From DASUNP01 sp963728545 (lineage in GTDB: Bacteria; Acidobacteriota; Blastocatellia; UBA7656), in the NCBI GenBank assembly GCA_963728545.1, contig CAVSKO010000003.1, positions 1,488,001-1,552,000 of the forward strand: 64,000 nt of DNA, in the 5' to 3' direction. Positions within the stretch are counted from its first letter, which is position 1, and the number at the start of each line of letters is the position of its first letter. Position numbers and translations under genes: made by a program. Under the pieces are notes generated by a model that was not told the DNA's origin, searched no databases, and saw only the letters and a list, made by a program, of their open reading frames with translations. This document shows, piece after piece, positions 54,024 through 63,780 of this stretch.

Positions 54024-56489
54024 ATGTCAAAGAGACAGCGGCGAGCGGTTTTTTATGCTTCCCCTCTAATCATCATCATCGGGCTGCTGATTTTGGGCAA
54101 TAACTTCATTAATCGCCTTGAAGCGAACGCACAACTCCTGGCTCAAACGGGACAGGCAGCTATCAAGCTGCTCAATGAGTATCGCACAGGCGTCAACGAA
54201 TTCGTGGCTAAAAAAGATGCCGGCAAAATCTTCGCCTGCTACGCAGACGATTACCTAAGCGATAAGGAGGGGCAATGGACAGAGAGGCTTCAATCTGATC
54301 GTGATGGCGTGCGCGTTTACGAATGGAAGCAGGAAGATCAGCGCCTGTTGGGCAAGGCTGACTCAGTCGAACGGGTCAAGCATTACCTTGAGCCGGTTAC
54401 CGCGATTGAAGAGAGCAAGTTCAAGCTGGATTCGGTTGAGGAAATTCCTTCGAAAAACTCAGCCGTGGTGCGCGGCGTCCTCTGGCTGCGCGGTCAGAGG
54501 AAAACCGGAGCGAAGGCCATTGAAGAGGCATTTGAATCGCACGCGTTGATTCGTTTGTGGCTTCGGGCAAATAACGATAAATGGGAAATCACCAAACAGG
54601 AGTTGATTCACGGCGAGACTGTGACGGGCGACCGTCAGGGCTTCACCGATATTACTTCAAGCGCGGGCCTCGATTTCGTCTCGCATCGCAACCCGCTGTT
54701 TGCCACGCCTGAGTGGGAGCCGAAGATGTTCGGCATTATCAAGTACGGCTCGGCCGGCGTCTCTGCCGTTGATTACGACAACGACGGCTGGTACGACATC
54801 TTCTTCGGCGACGGCGAGCAGGCGCGCCTCTACCGAAACAATCAGGGCACGCTCGTTGATGTCACAAAAGAGGCGGGCCTGCCCACAGAATTGCCCGGCA
54901 TTAACATAGGCGTCTTCGCAGACTTCGATAACGACCGATATAAAGACCTGTTTCTGGGATGCTACACAGGCCCGTCACTTCTGTATAGGAACGTCGCCGA
55001 CCCGCAGGATCAAACAAAGAGAAAGTTCGTTGATGTAACCGCAGAGTCTGGCCTGAAGCCGAAAGGCGACGGTGATTTCGTCACGGTCGCTACGGCTGGC
55101 GATTATGACCGTGACGGCAGGCTCGATCTATACCTGGGTCGCTATCTCGACGCACGCAAAGACCTTCCGATCACGCTCTTCTACACACGCAACGGCCAGG
55201 GGAATACTCTGCTGCACAACGAAGGTAACTTTCGATTCACCGACGTTACCGAGAAAGCGGGCGTCCGGGAGGGCGGGCTCACGCTCGGCGTTGCGTGGGG
55301 AGACTATGATAACGACGGCTATCAAGATATTTATGTTGCCAACGACTTCGGGCGCGATGCGCTACTTCGCAACAATGGCAATGGCACGTTCAGCGATGTA
55401 TCGAAGGCGGCAGGCGCAGACGATTACGGCTACGGCATGAGCGCAACCTTCGGCGACATAGACAACGACGGCAATCTCGATATCTATGTCTCCAACGTAC
55501 ACTCGGGTCAACGCTGGTACGGCCAGGCTGCAACACTCTATCAGTATCTGCTCACGAGCGTGAGGCAGGGCACTATTGTGGAGGACTTTCCGCTCTACAG
55601 AGAAATCTACTCATTAGTAGGCGCAGACTACACGAACTACGGCGACAAGGTGGTAAAAGGGAACTCGCTGTTGATCAATGATGGCCAGGGTCATTTTACA
55701 GATGTTTCCGAGGCGTCGCGCGCAAATCCGTTCGGCTGGTACTGGAGTTCGACTATGTTCGATTACGACAATGACGGACACCAGGACATCTACGCCGTCA
55801 ACGGTTGGGTGTCCGGCAAGAAAAAAGATGACCTTTGACTGCCGTATATTCTTGCGGCCGTGAGCCACATTAAAGAGTACAAGACCGGCAAGTTCTACCG
55901 CGACGATTTTCGCGGCGACATCTCCTGGAACGGCTACGAGCACAACGTTCTGTTGCGTAACGAAGGCAAAGACTCAACTGGGACACTTCAATTCACGGAC
56001 ATCGCCATGGCTGTAGGCGCAGACGATATCAAGGACGCACGCGGCATGGCTATAGCCGACCTCAATAACGACGGCGCACTCGACATAGTTATTAACAACA
56101 GTCCGGGCGATAGCGGCGACCTTTCAAAGGCGCGTCCGGCACTGCTTCGCAACAACACGGGCGCGCGCCGCAACTGGCTCGCCGTCGAATTAGAAGGGGT
56201 CGAGAGTAACCGCGACGGCGTAGGCGCGCTTGTGACAATTGAAACAGGCACACAGAGACAGATGCGCCTGGTTTCTGCGGGATCAAGCTTCGCTTCGCAA
56301 AACAGCGCCCGTCTCTATTTTGGCCTCGGCGAAATAACGCAGGCGGACGCGCTCACGGTGCGTTGGCCGAATGGCCGCGTCGAGATATTCAAGAACATCA
56401 AGGCGAAACAGCTAGTCCGCATTACTGAAGGCAAGGCAATCAAAACGATGGCGATTGCCACAAAGCGGGCAAGGTCGCTGCAAAGTTGA
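54024..56489 (+). CDS. ASPIC/UnbV FG-GAP protein 2, candidate selenoprotein (Sec605)
   Basis: A tandem paralogue of the previous gene, 821 aa if the TGA at 55836-55838 is read through. It has a membrane anchor (about 8-28), a similar N-terminal domain, FG-GAP blades (DYDNDGWYDIFFGDGEQA, DFDNDRYKDLFLG, DYDRDGRLDLYLGRY, DYDNDGYQDIYVANDFG, DIDNDGNLDIYVSN, DYDNDGHQDIYAVNGW), then KKDDL-TGA-LPYILAAVSHIK and the ASPIC/UnbV C terminus (IADLNNDGALDIVINN ... LTVRWPNGRVEIF). The alignment with protein 1 is collinear across the TGA. The start follows AGGAGAG. If the TGA is a stop, this is two genes, 54024-55838 and 55860-56489. Confidence 0.75.
55836..55864 (+). promoter_or_regulatory. In-frame UGA and weaker SECIS-like hairpin of UnbV protein 2
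   Basis: TGA at 55836-55838, loop GGCC (55856-55859) closed by CTTGC (55851-55855)/GTGAG (55860-55864) with two wobble pairs. The loop begins 18 bases behind the TGA. A competing fold (GGC/GCC around CGTGA) exists, so this element is less certain than the first one. Confidence 0.5.
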
Positions 56490-56581
56490 GAAGCAACAAG
56501 GCAACAGGGTCTTCGGCAACCCTAACAAATGGTTCACTGACAGGGCGACAGGTCACTCAGAAGGCTTGGGAGGGAATCGAC

Positions 56582-58327
56582 ATGGCTAGGGTCATGGTCA
56601 TAGATGAAAGAGAAAGTATTGCAGAGGCGCTGGTCAACCGGCTGCGTGACAGCCCGGTAGTAGAAACCTGCCAGCGTGCGCCGCACCCGGAAGACGGCTT
56701 CGGTGGCGAGTTGAGTGGCGGCTACGCCGACGTGTTCAAAGATCAGGCGGTCGATACCGTTGTTTATTGTCCGCCGCTCAACACACGCAATCGGATGCTG
56801 GTTGATCTCGCGGATGCGGAAACTGTCTTCCGGCAATGCGCCAACGCTCAAATCAAAAGGTTAATTGTTTTATCGAGCGCACAAGTCTACGGCGCGAGCC
56901 ATCACAATCCCGGCCTAATTTCCGAGTCGCGCTCGCTGTCGCGAAACACTAATCCATTAGCAAACAAGTGGGCCGACCTTGAAGGACTCGCGCTCATCTA
57001 CATGGGTGGGCATCCGGGCATAAAGCTCACGATACTAAGACCCGTGGCCGTACCGGTTCGCGGCGGTGCGGACTACTTCAGCCGATTGTTTCAAAGCAAG
57101 ATTGCAATCACGCTTCCCGGCCACGATCCCTCGCTTCAATTTCTAAGCCTGAGTGATCTGGCAGCGGCAGTGCGGTGTGCTATAGAGAGCAGCGAAGGCG
57201 GGACTTACAACGTTGCGCCCGACGGAGTTGTTCCGTTGCGCGCCGCACTTCGTTTATGCGGCGCGCAGCGGATTCCGGTAGTTCGCGGGGCACAACGGAT
57301 CGCGCGCGCTGCGCTGAGGCCGCTCAAGCTCTCGCACTCAACAGATCAGCTCGAATATATACGCTACTCGTGGGCTGTTTCAAACAAGAAGATGAAACGG
57401 GAGTTAGGGTTCACCCCGACGCGCTCCAGCGCAGAGACGCTGATGGAATTTGCTAACAGGAAATCTATCGGTTCTCGCGCAAGCAGAATAGCAAAGCGCG
57501 AGTTCGACGATTTCGGTATGGACAAGGACTACATCGCAGCGTACGGACGCACACTATTCAAGTTTCTGCACAACCACTACTGGCGCATTGAAGTGGACGG
57601 ACTCGAAAGGGTGCCGCGAAATGGGCGCGCGGTGCTGGTCGGCGCACACCGGGGACTCATGCCGTGGGACGGCGTAATGGCATTGCACCTGATTGCGCAC
57701 AAACTTGACCGTCACCCTCGTTTCTTGATTCATCCGACGCTGATCAAGTTTCCGTTCCTGTTCAATTTCATGACCAAACTCGGCGGCATAGTCGCGTGTC
57801 AGGAGAACGCGGATTACGTGCTCGAACGTGATGAGATACTCGGTATCTTTCCCGAAGGCATACACGGCGCTTTTACGCTGTACAAGAATGCATATCGGCT
57901 GGGCAAGTTTGGCCGCGATGAGTTTGTGAAGATGGCGTTGCGTAACAGCGCGCCGATAATCCCGTTTGTGACAGTCGGCAGCGCCGAGATTTTCCCGATC
58001 CTCAAGAAGATCGATTGGCGCTGGTGGAAACGTTACAGCGAATGGCCTTGTCTGCCCATCACGCCGACATTTCCGCTATTGCCGGTGCCGCTGCCGTCGA
58101 AGTGGCACACACAGTTTCTCGCGCCCATCCACATCGAGAAGTGGCACCCGCCAGAAGATGCTGATGACCCTGTGATAGTGCGAATGATAAGCCACGATGT
58201 CAGGGGCAAAATGGAGAAGGCTATCGAGGAGATACGTAGCAGGCGCAAATCCGTTTTCTACGGCTCGGTATTCCAAAAAGAGATAGAGGAGATGAACGAC
58301 CCAAGGTTCAGACAGCAGACGCGCTGA
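56582..58327 (+). CDS. SDR-like/acyltransferase fusion protein 1
   Basis: The start at 56582 follows GGGAGGG. The 581-aa protein has an N-terminal extended-SDR-like domain (about 1-300: LIVLSSAQVYGA, NVAPDGVVPL) and a C-terminal PlsC-type acyltransferase (about 330-570) with VGAHRGLMPWDG (His356, Asp363, an H-x6-D spacing), HPTLIKFPFLFN and FPEGIHGAF. The dinucleotide motif usually GxxGxxG is replaced by VIDERESIA, and no Tyr-x3-Lys is seen, so the first domain probably does not bind NAD(P) in the normal way. The acyltransferase should transfer an acyl group, perhaps the product of the cluster, to a lipid-like acceptor. A paralogue follows in tandem. Confidence 0.83.
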   Translation: MARVMVIDERESIAEALVNRLRDSPVVETCQRAPHPEDGFGGELSGGYADVFKDQAVDTVVYCPPLNTRNRMLVDLADAETVFRQCANAQIKRLIVLSSAQVYGASHHNPGLISESRSLSRNTNPLANKWADLEGLALIYMGGHPGIKLTILRPVAVPVRGGADYFSRLFQSKIAITLPGHDPSLQFLSLSDLAAAVRCAIESSEGGTYNVAPDGVVPLRAALRLCGAQRIPVVRGAQRIARAALRPLKLSHSTDQLEYIRYSWAVSNKKMKRELGFTPTRSSAETLMEFANRKSIGSRASRIAKREFDDFGMDKDYIAAYGRTLFKFLHNHYWRIEVDGLERVPRNGRAVLVGAHRGLMPWDGVMALHLIAHKLDRHPRFLIHPTLIKFPFLFNFMTKLGGIVACQENADYVLERDEILGIFPEGIHGAFTLYKNAYRLGKFGRDEFVKMALRNSAPIIPFVTVGSAEIFPILKKIDWRWWKRYSEWPCLPITPTFPLLPVPLPSKWHTQFLAPIHIEKWHPPEDADDPVIVRMISHDVRGKMEKAIEEIRSRRKSVFYGSVFQKEIEEMNDPRFRQQTR

Positions 58328-58381
58328 CATCATCGGGCTTATCTGTGAAGGAAGGGGCCGAGCAAAGGAAGCGAAGTCGAG

Positions 58382-60082
58382 ATGGCTAGGGTTCTGATTA
58401 TAGATGAAAGAGACAGCATTGCGCAGACGCTGGTAAGCCGCCTGCGCGAGAGCGCAAGCGTCGAACTGTGTCAGCGCGCGCAGCGCCGCAAAGATCAACT
58501 CGGCGGCTACGCGGGACTATTTGCGGCTCGGAGCATTGACACAATCGTGTACTCTCCACCCCTGCAAACAGGCAAGCAGATGAGGCCCGATCTAGCAGAT
58601 GCGGTGGCCCTGTTCAACCAATGCGCCGACGCCGGGATCAAGAAGGCCGTTCTGTTGTCGAGTGGGGCAATTTACGGGGCCAGCCCCCGCAACCCCGGCC
58701 TAATCTCCGAGTCGCGTACACCATCGCGTAAAGGCAAGAATCCGATCGGCAGTCAATGGGCCGAGCTTGAGAAGATAGCGCTGAGATACCTGGGCGAGCG
58801 TCAGGTCACAATCCTTCGGACCGTGGCTGTGCCCATACCGGACGGCGCAGACTATTTCAGTCGCTTATTTGGGAATCGGCTTGCGATAGTCTTGCCCGGC
58901 TATGATCCATCAATTCAACTGTTAAGCTTGAACGATCTGGCCGACGCAGTGAGGTGCGCCGTTGAAAGCAGCGCTGCGGGTATATACAACGTCGCTCCTG
59001 ACGGTGTGATTCCGCTTCGCGTGGCTCTTCGCCTGACGGGTTCAAGGCGGATTCCAATCGCGCGCTCGTTACAGTGCGCGGCGCTGTTTGCGCTCAGACC
59101 GTTCGGCCCGGCCTACTCGACAGAGCAACTCGAATACATACGTTACCCCTGGACCATCTCGAACAAGAAGATCAAGCGCGAGCTTGGATTGACTTTTAAT
59201 GATTCGAGCGCGAGAGCGTTGATTAATTTTGCCGGCGGAGAACCTGCCGCTCAGCGCGCTGTGGAGATAACAGGCCGCGAGTTCGACGATTTCGGAATGG
59301 ATAAAAACTATGTCGCGGCCTTCTCGCGGACATTATTCAATTTTTTACGGCGATACTACTGGCGGGTTGAAGTAGACGGACTCGAACGGGTGCCGCGCGA
59401 GGGCCGCGCAATTCTGGTTGGCATTCACCGAGGAGTCATGCCCTGGGATGGGGCAATGGTTTTGGATCTGTTGGCGCAAAGGTTCGGGCGCTTCCCAAGG
59501 TTTCTTATGCACCCGGGCCTGATCAAGTTCCCTTTCATCTTCAATCTGATGACGAAGCTCGGCGGCATAATTGCGTGTCAGGAGAACGCCGATCATATAC
59601 TCGAACGTGATGAGATGCTCGGTATCTTTCCGGAGGGGGTAAGCGGCCCCTTCAGGCTTTACCGCGACGCGTACCGGCTGGGCAAGTTCCGTAATGACTT
59701 TGTGAAGATAGCCTTGCGCCATCGCGCGCCGATCGTGCCGTTTGTCATCGTCGGAAGCGCCGAGACCTTTCCAGTTATGGCGAAGATCAAGTGGGGTTGG
59801 TGGAAGCGTCACAGTCAATGGCCGTTCATCCCGCTTACGCCTACGTTTCCCTTCCTGCCCCTGCCGCTTCCCTCAAAGTGGCACATGCAGTTTCTCGCCC
59901 CTCTACAGATCGGGAGCCAATATCCGCCTGAAGCCGTAGATGATCCAACAATCGTGCGGGCCATTAGCCAGGAGGTAAGAGGCAGAATGGAAGAGACAAT
60001 GGAAAAGATACTCAGTCGCCGCAAGTCAATCTTCTACGGGTCGGTATTCAAAGAAGAGGCGCACGGGCAAGTATTAAAGTAG
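58382..60082 (+). CDS. SDR-like/acyltransferase fusion protein 2 (tandem paralogue)
   Basis: The 566-aa paralogue has the same two domains and the same anomalies: LIIDERDSIAQTL in place of the glycine-rich nucleotide loop, no Tyr-x3-Lys (NPIGSQWAELEKIAL), then the acyltransferase motifs VGIHRGVMPWDG and IFPEGVSGPF. Both copies start with MARV-x-x-IDER and end with a RRKS-x-FYGSVF tail. The duplication suggests that two acyl positions, or two acceptors, are served. The start follows AAAGGAAG, 54 bases behind gene 1. Confidence 0.83.
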   Translation: MARVLIIDERDSIAQTLVSRLRESASVELCQRAQRRKDQLGGYAGLFAARSIDTIVYSPPLQTGKQMRPDLADAVALFNQCADAGIKKAVLLSSGAIYGASPRNPGLISESRTPSRKGKNPIGSQWAELEKIALRYLGERQVTILRTVAVPIPDGADYFSRLFGNRLAIVLPGYDPSIQLLSLNDLADAVRCAVESSAAGIYNVAPDGVIPLRVALRLTGSRRIPIARSLQCAALFALRPFGPAYSTEQLEYIRYPWTISNKKIKRELGLTFNDSSARALINFAGGEPAAQRAVEITGREFDDFGMDKNYVAAFSRTLFNFLRRYYWRVEVDGLERVPREGRAILVGIHRGVMPWDGAMVLDLLAQRFGRFPRFLMHPGLIKFPFIFNLMTKLGGIIACQENADHILERDEMLGIFPEGVSGPFRLYRDAYRLGKFRNDFVKIALRHRAPIVPFVIVGSAETFPVMAKIKWGWWKRHSQWPFIPLTPTFPFLPLPLPSKWHMQFLAPLQIGSQYPPEAVDDPTIVRAISQEVRGRMEETMEKILSRRKSIFYGSVFKEEAHGQVLK

Positions 60083-60093
60083 GGGGCGAACTA

Positions 60094-61769
60094 ATGTTGA
60101 TCTGGATGAACCTACGCAGGCTGGCCCACATCATCTCCGTAATCATCCGCCACATGCTCGCGCACGCGCTCGGCTGTGGCATCAGGCGATGGCCGCGACT
60201 CGCGCGGCGTCTGCCCGTTAGAGAACTTTCGGGGCCGGAGCGGCTGCGCGCAGTGATAGAGGATATAGGAGGTACATTCATCAAACTCGGCCAGATGCTT
60301 TCCCTACAGCCCGATATTCTACCGCTTGAATACTGCAAAGAGCTATTTGACCTGCTCGACCGCGTAGCGCCATTCGAGTACAAGCAGGTTGAGAAGATCT
60401 TTAGAGAGGAACTGGGCAGAGCGCCATCTGAAATCTTTGACCATTTCGAGATCCGCCCGATAGCAACCGCGTCCATTGGACAAGTACATATCGCCTACCT
60501 CAACGGGCGCAAGCTTGCGGTGAAGGTGCAACGCCCCGATGTCGAGACGGACTTCACTGGTGACATACGGCTGATGACGGGTGCGGTAGCTCTGATCAAA
60601 CACCTGCGTTTGAAGATGCTCTCGTGGATGACCGAACCGTTGAGTGAGTTTGTGGCGTGGACGCGTGAAGAACTCGATTACCGGCGCGAGGCCCGCTACA
60701 TGCAGCAGATGCGCCATAACTCGCGCGGCAATGTATCCGAGCGTATTCCCGAGGTGCTTTGGGATTACACTACGCGCCGCACCCTGGTCGCTGAGTTTTT
60801 CGAAGGGATCACCATACTTAATTATCTCCGCGCGATGGAAATAGATGATGAGTTATTGTTTTGCCGGCTGAAAGCGTCAGGCTTCGAGCCGAACCAGTTC
60901 GCCTGTAATATCGTTGACAATTTCCTTAGGGATGCCTGTCGGCACGGGATGTTTCACGCCGACCTGCACCCGGCTAACCTGATAATTCTGCCGGGAAATG
61001 TCGTCGGCTACGTTGACTTTGGCATCACAGGGTTGTTGAGCCACTACTCAAGCCATAACTTAGTGGCTCTCACGCTCGCCTTTACGCGTGCCGATCTCAA
61101 AAGCCTGTATGCCTCGTTTATCGACAGCTTGCTGATGGGCCGCAACGCCGACCTCGAAGGATTTCGCCACGGGCTGAATAAACTCGCAGGCGAATGGTAT
61201 GAGATTGTGGGAGAAGAACTGCGGCTGCGTAAGAGCTTCACTTTGGTGATGCTTGACATGCTCGAACTCTCGCGCAAAACGGGTGTCTGTCCCGAGCGTG
61301 ACGTGATTAAGTATATACGCTCCGCCATTGCCGTTGACGGTTCTCATCTCACGTTTCGCTCCCACCTTTAATCTGAGCCGGTATCTGGAAACTGTCTGCG
61401 ACCGTTATCTCAAGTGGCAAGCGCGGCGGGAATTATTCTCATACGACATGTTTGTACGTTGGTTCAGCTCAAGCGGTCATCTGATGCATGACGGCGCATT
61501 CAGGGCGGCGGATTTTCTTGGCCGGGTTGCGACCGAGGAACTGATGACCCGCGCCGGGAACCGTCAAGCTGCCGGAGAGAACCGATGAGACGCTGCGGCT
61601 GAAAGTGTTAAAACAAGCGGCAATGGTCTTCATGGTCTCGTTGCTAATTACTCTTACAGGAGAGCGCATAGAGTTAGGGATGAACCTGTTTACGGCGGAG
61701 GCTATGGTGGTTGTCGCCACCGCAACGATGCTTTTGCTAACGATCCGCAAGCTTGCGCGAGGCGGATAG
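60094..61769 (+). CDS. AarF/UbiB (ABC1) atypical kinase homologue with two frameshifts
   Basis: The first frame (60094 to about 61341) carries the ABC1 signatures: TFIKLGQMLSLQPDIL (KxGQ motif, about 52-67), ATASIGQVH (Ala-rich nucleotide loop), LAVKVQRP, HADLHPANLIIL and YVDFGITGLL. Then LISRFAPTFNLSRYLETVCD continues in the second frame, and PERTDETLRLKVLKQAAMVF with two C-terminal membrane helices in the third, to TAG at 61767-61769. One extra T (61341-61342) and one extra G (61556-61558) explain both shifts; the restored length of about 557 aa matches UbiB. Family members are linked to ubiquinone and lipid metabolism. It starts 11 bases behind the second acyltransferase fusion. Confidence 0.78.
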
Positions 61770-61796
61770 ATATTGCTTCAAGAAAAGGAGCCCGGG

Positions 61797-62261
61797 ATGC
61801 GTAACTTTACCAAGTTGATATTCAGTTTCTCGTGGGCCATGTCGCTATTCGGCGTCCAGCAGGCGGTGAATACATTTATGCCGTCAAAAGCAACGGAGGC
61901 TTTCGATAATGTCACAAGAGCTGCCAAAGAACAGTTCGACGATGTGATGAAGGCGACTTTCAGGTCCGGCGACAATATGCAAAGAACAATGATGGACATG
62001 ATGTTCGGCGTCTTCACAGGGCAGGCATTCCACCCAAGCAAATTGACGAGAATGGCATCAGGCATGGTGCAGCAATCAGCCGAGGCCGTCGGCCAGGTCA
62101 TGAGGGCGGCTACCTCTAGCCGGCAAAGGGCATCTGCCGGGTCGCCGCGGACAGAGCCTGCGCCCGAAGCAACCGCACAGCAAAGTTATTCGCCGCCGCC
62201 ATCCCAAGGTTGGGGCACTATGCCTGGCTCAGGCTGCGACGAGAGTTCTGTCCGAAGTTGA
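61797..62261 (+). CDS. Small helical protein sharing an N-terminal module with the next gene
   Basis: The ATG at 61797 follows AAAAGGAG. The 154-aa protein begins MRNFTKLIFSFSWAMSLFGV and continues with amphipathic helices (AFDNVTRAAKEQFDDVMKAT, NMQRTMMDMMFGVF), then an Ala/Ser/Pro-rich disordered tail. The first about 90 residues closely resemble the start of the following protein (SWAMSLFGVQ is identical). The helical, moderately hydrophobic pattern recalls phasin-like proteins that coat lipid inclusions, but no motif proves it. Not recognised. Confidence 0.7.
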   Translation: MRNFTKLIFSFSWAMSLFGVQQAVNTFMPSKATEAFDNVTRAAKEQFDDVMKATFRSGDNMQRTMMDMMFGVFTGQAFHPSKLTRMASGMVQQSAEAVGQVMRAATSSRQRASAGSPRTEPAPEATAQQSYSPPPSQGWGTMPGSGCDESSVRS

Positions 62262-62303
62262 CGACGCTCGAACATTTGCCGTCTGCAAAAAAGAAGTTTG
62301 GTT

Positions 62304-63635
62304 ATGCGTGAACTCTCGAAATCAGCGCTCAGTTATTCGTGGGCCATGTCGCTATTCGGCGTCCAGGAGCTTGCCAATATTCTCACGCCGCGCTGCGACG
62401 CGACGCGCAAAGCGCAGGCCGCTTTCTATTCCGTCACGCAAGCCACCCAAGACGAGTTCAATGACCTGTTTCAGGCAGCCTTTCAGGTCGGTGACTATCT
62501 GCAAAGAGGATTTGTTGACTTGACGTTTGATTTCTTAACGCTTCGGGCCTTCAACCCTCGCTACATAACGAGGCTGACCTCTGACATCGCGGAGCAATCA
62601 CAAGAGACTTTAAAGGCCTTTACACCGGGTGAGAATTGCCGCCTGACTTGGCGCGAGTTTATGAATAATTACGAAGTCTATAATTTGGTCAAACACGTGC
62701 CTTTGAAGATTCCGCAGGGGAAAGAGTTTCCGCTGGAACAATTGGTTGAGAAGGCTTATGCGCTGGGCGAATACCCTGATCTGTGGGCCGTCGAAGGGTT
62801 GGGCCATAACTATGCGGCCACTTTCTGGGGACAAACGAAGCCTATCCGAAACATCTTGACCAACGAGAGAGCTGGCCGTTTGCCCGACAAAAGCTTGACC
62901 ATGCTTCACGCGGGGATGGGCCTGTTCTTCGCTCAACAGTTGATGAAGACGATTAATCCATTCAGCCCTGTCTACGAAACCAGAGGAGTGCTACAGAAGT
63001 TCATTACGCTTTGCAGAGATAATTCCAAGCAAGGTTACACAGGTGCGGCTTATGAGTCACTGGGCCTGGTCACGCGCACCCAGCACCCGCAGATGGTTCC
63101 AATCGTTGACCGCCAGCTATCGGAAATCGAGCCGGAAGTAGTGAGCTACTTCTGGCATGGTGCGGGACGTGCGCTCTACTTTTTGCCGATCTATTTCGTG
63201 CCCGGCTTGCTGTCACCCTGGCGTGCCGCCGAGCAAGAACCGCCACACGAACTGGGTCGGCTCAACATGCTAGCAGGTCTGACCTGGGCGAAGACCATAG
63301 TTAACATACGGCAGCCCGAGATCATGGAGAACTTCCTGAGATACTATGGCCATCAGTTGTCTGACACTCAAGCTTTTACCGACGGCCTGATGTTAACGCT
63401 CATTATGGGGTACGACACCACCCCAGGCGATATATACATCACACGGTTTCTTCAACACCAGCCAGACCCATCCGATCCACGTATGGTTGAGTTGTGGAAC
63501 AACCTCGTAAGCCATCCGGCCAATAATGCGCTGCTGCGTTACTACCCGGTGCTGAAAAAACATGAACGGCTCGGAGAGGTGTTTCATTACCAAGATCTGG
63601 CGGAACTGGTTGCCCGGTTGGAGGAGAACAGGTAA
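62304..63635 (+). CDS. Protein of unknown function in the UnbV cluster, possibly DUF1702/UnbL-like
   Basis: The 443-aa protein begins with the SWAMSLFGVQ module (about 1-95) shared with the preceding gene. The C-terminal part (about 115-435) contains LGEYPDLWAVEGLGHNYA, LHAGMGLFFAQQLM, YTGAAYESLGLVTR and SYFWHGAGRALYFLPIYF. The repeated Gly-rich Glu/His patterns recall the DUF1702 (UnbL/E3) proteins that accompany UnbV in enediyne clusters; this comparison is from memory and unverified. No transmembrane helices are obvious. It is the last complete gene of the cluster in the window. Confidence 0.7.
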   Translation: MRELSKSALSYSWAMSLFGVQELANILTPRCDATRKAQAAFYSVTQATQDEFNDLFQAAFQVGDYLQRGFVDLTFDFLTLRAFNPRYITRLTSDIAEQSQETLKAFTPGENCRLTWREFMNNYEVYNLVKHVPLKIPQGKEFPLEQLVEKAYALGEYPDLWAVEGLGHNYAATFWGQTKPIRNILTNERAGRLPDKSLTMLHAGMGLFFAQQLMKTINPFSPVYETRGVLQKFITLCRDNSKQGYTGAAYESLGLVTRTQHPQMVPIVDRQLSEIEPEVVSYFWHGAGRALYFLPIYFVPGLLSPWRAAEQEPPHELGRLNMLAGLTWAKTIVNIRQPEIMENFLRYYGHQLSDTQAFTDGLMLTLIMGYDTTPGDIYITRFLQHQPDPSDPRMVELWNNLVSHPANNALLRYYPVLKKHERLGEVFHYQDLAELVARLEENR

Positions 63636-63780
63636 CGACCCGGTCGCTGATGCCTATCTGGCAGGCACAAAAACAGAGGCGGTGAGAAGGTCCTTCGCTA
63701 AGACCCGGACACCACCCGTCAGCCCGCCACCTACGGCGCATGGAGGAACGATAGTTATGAAGAATTGGAGGAGACTCTGC

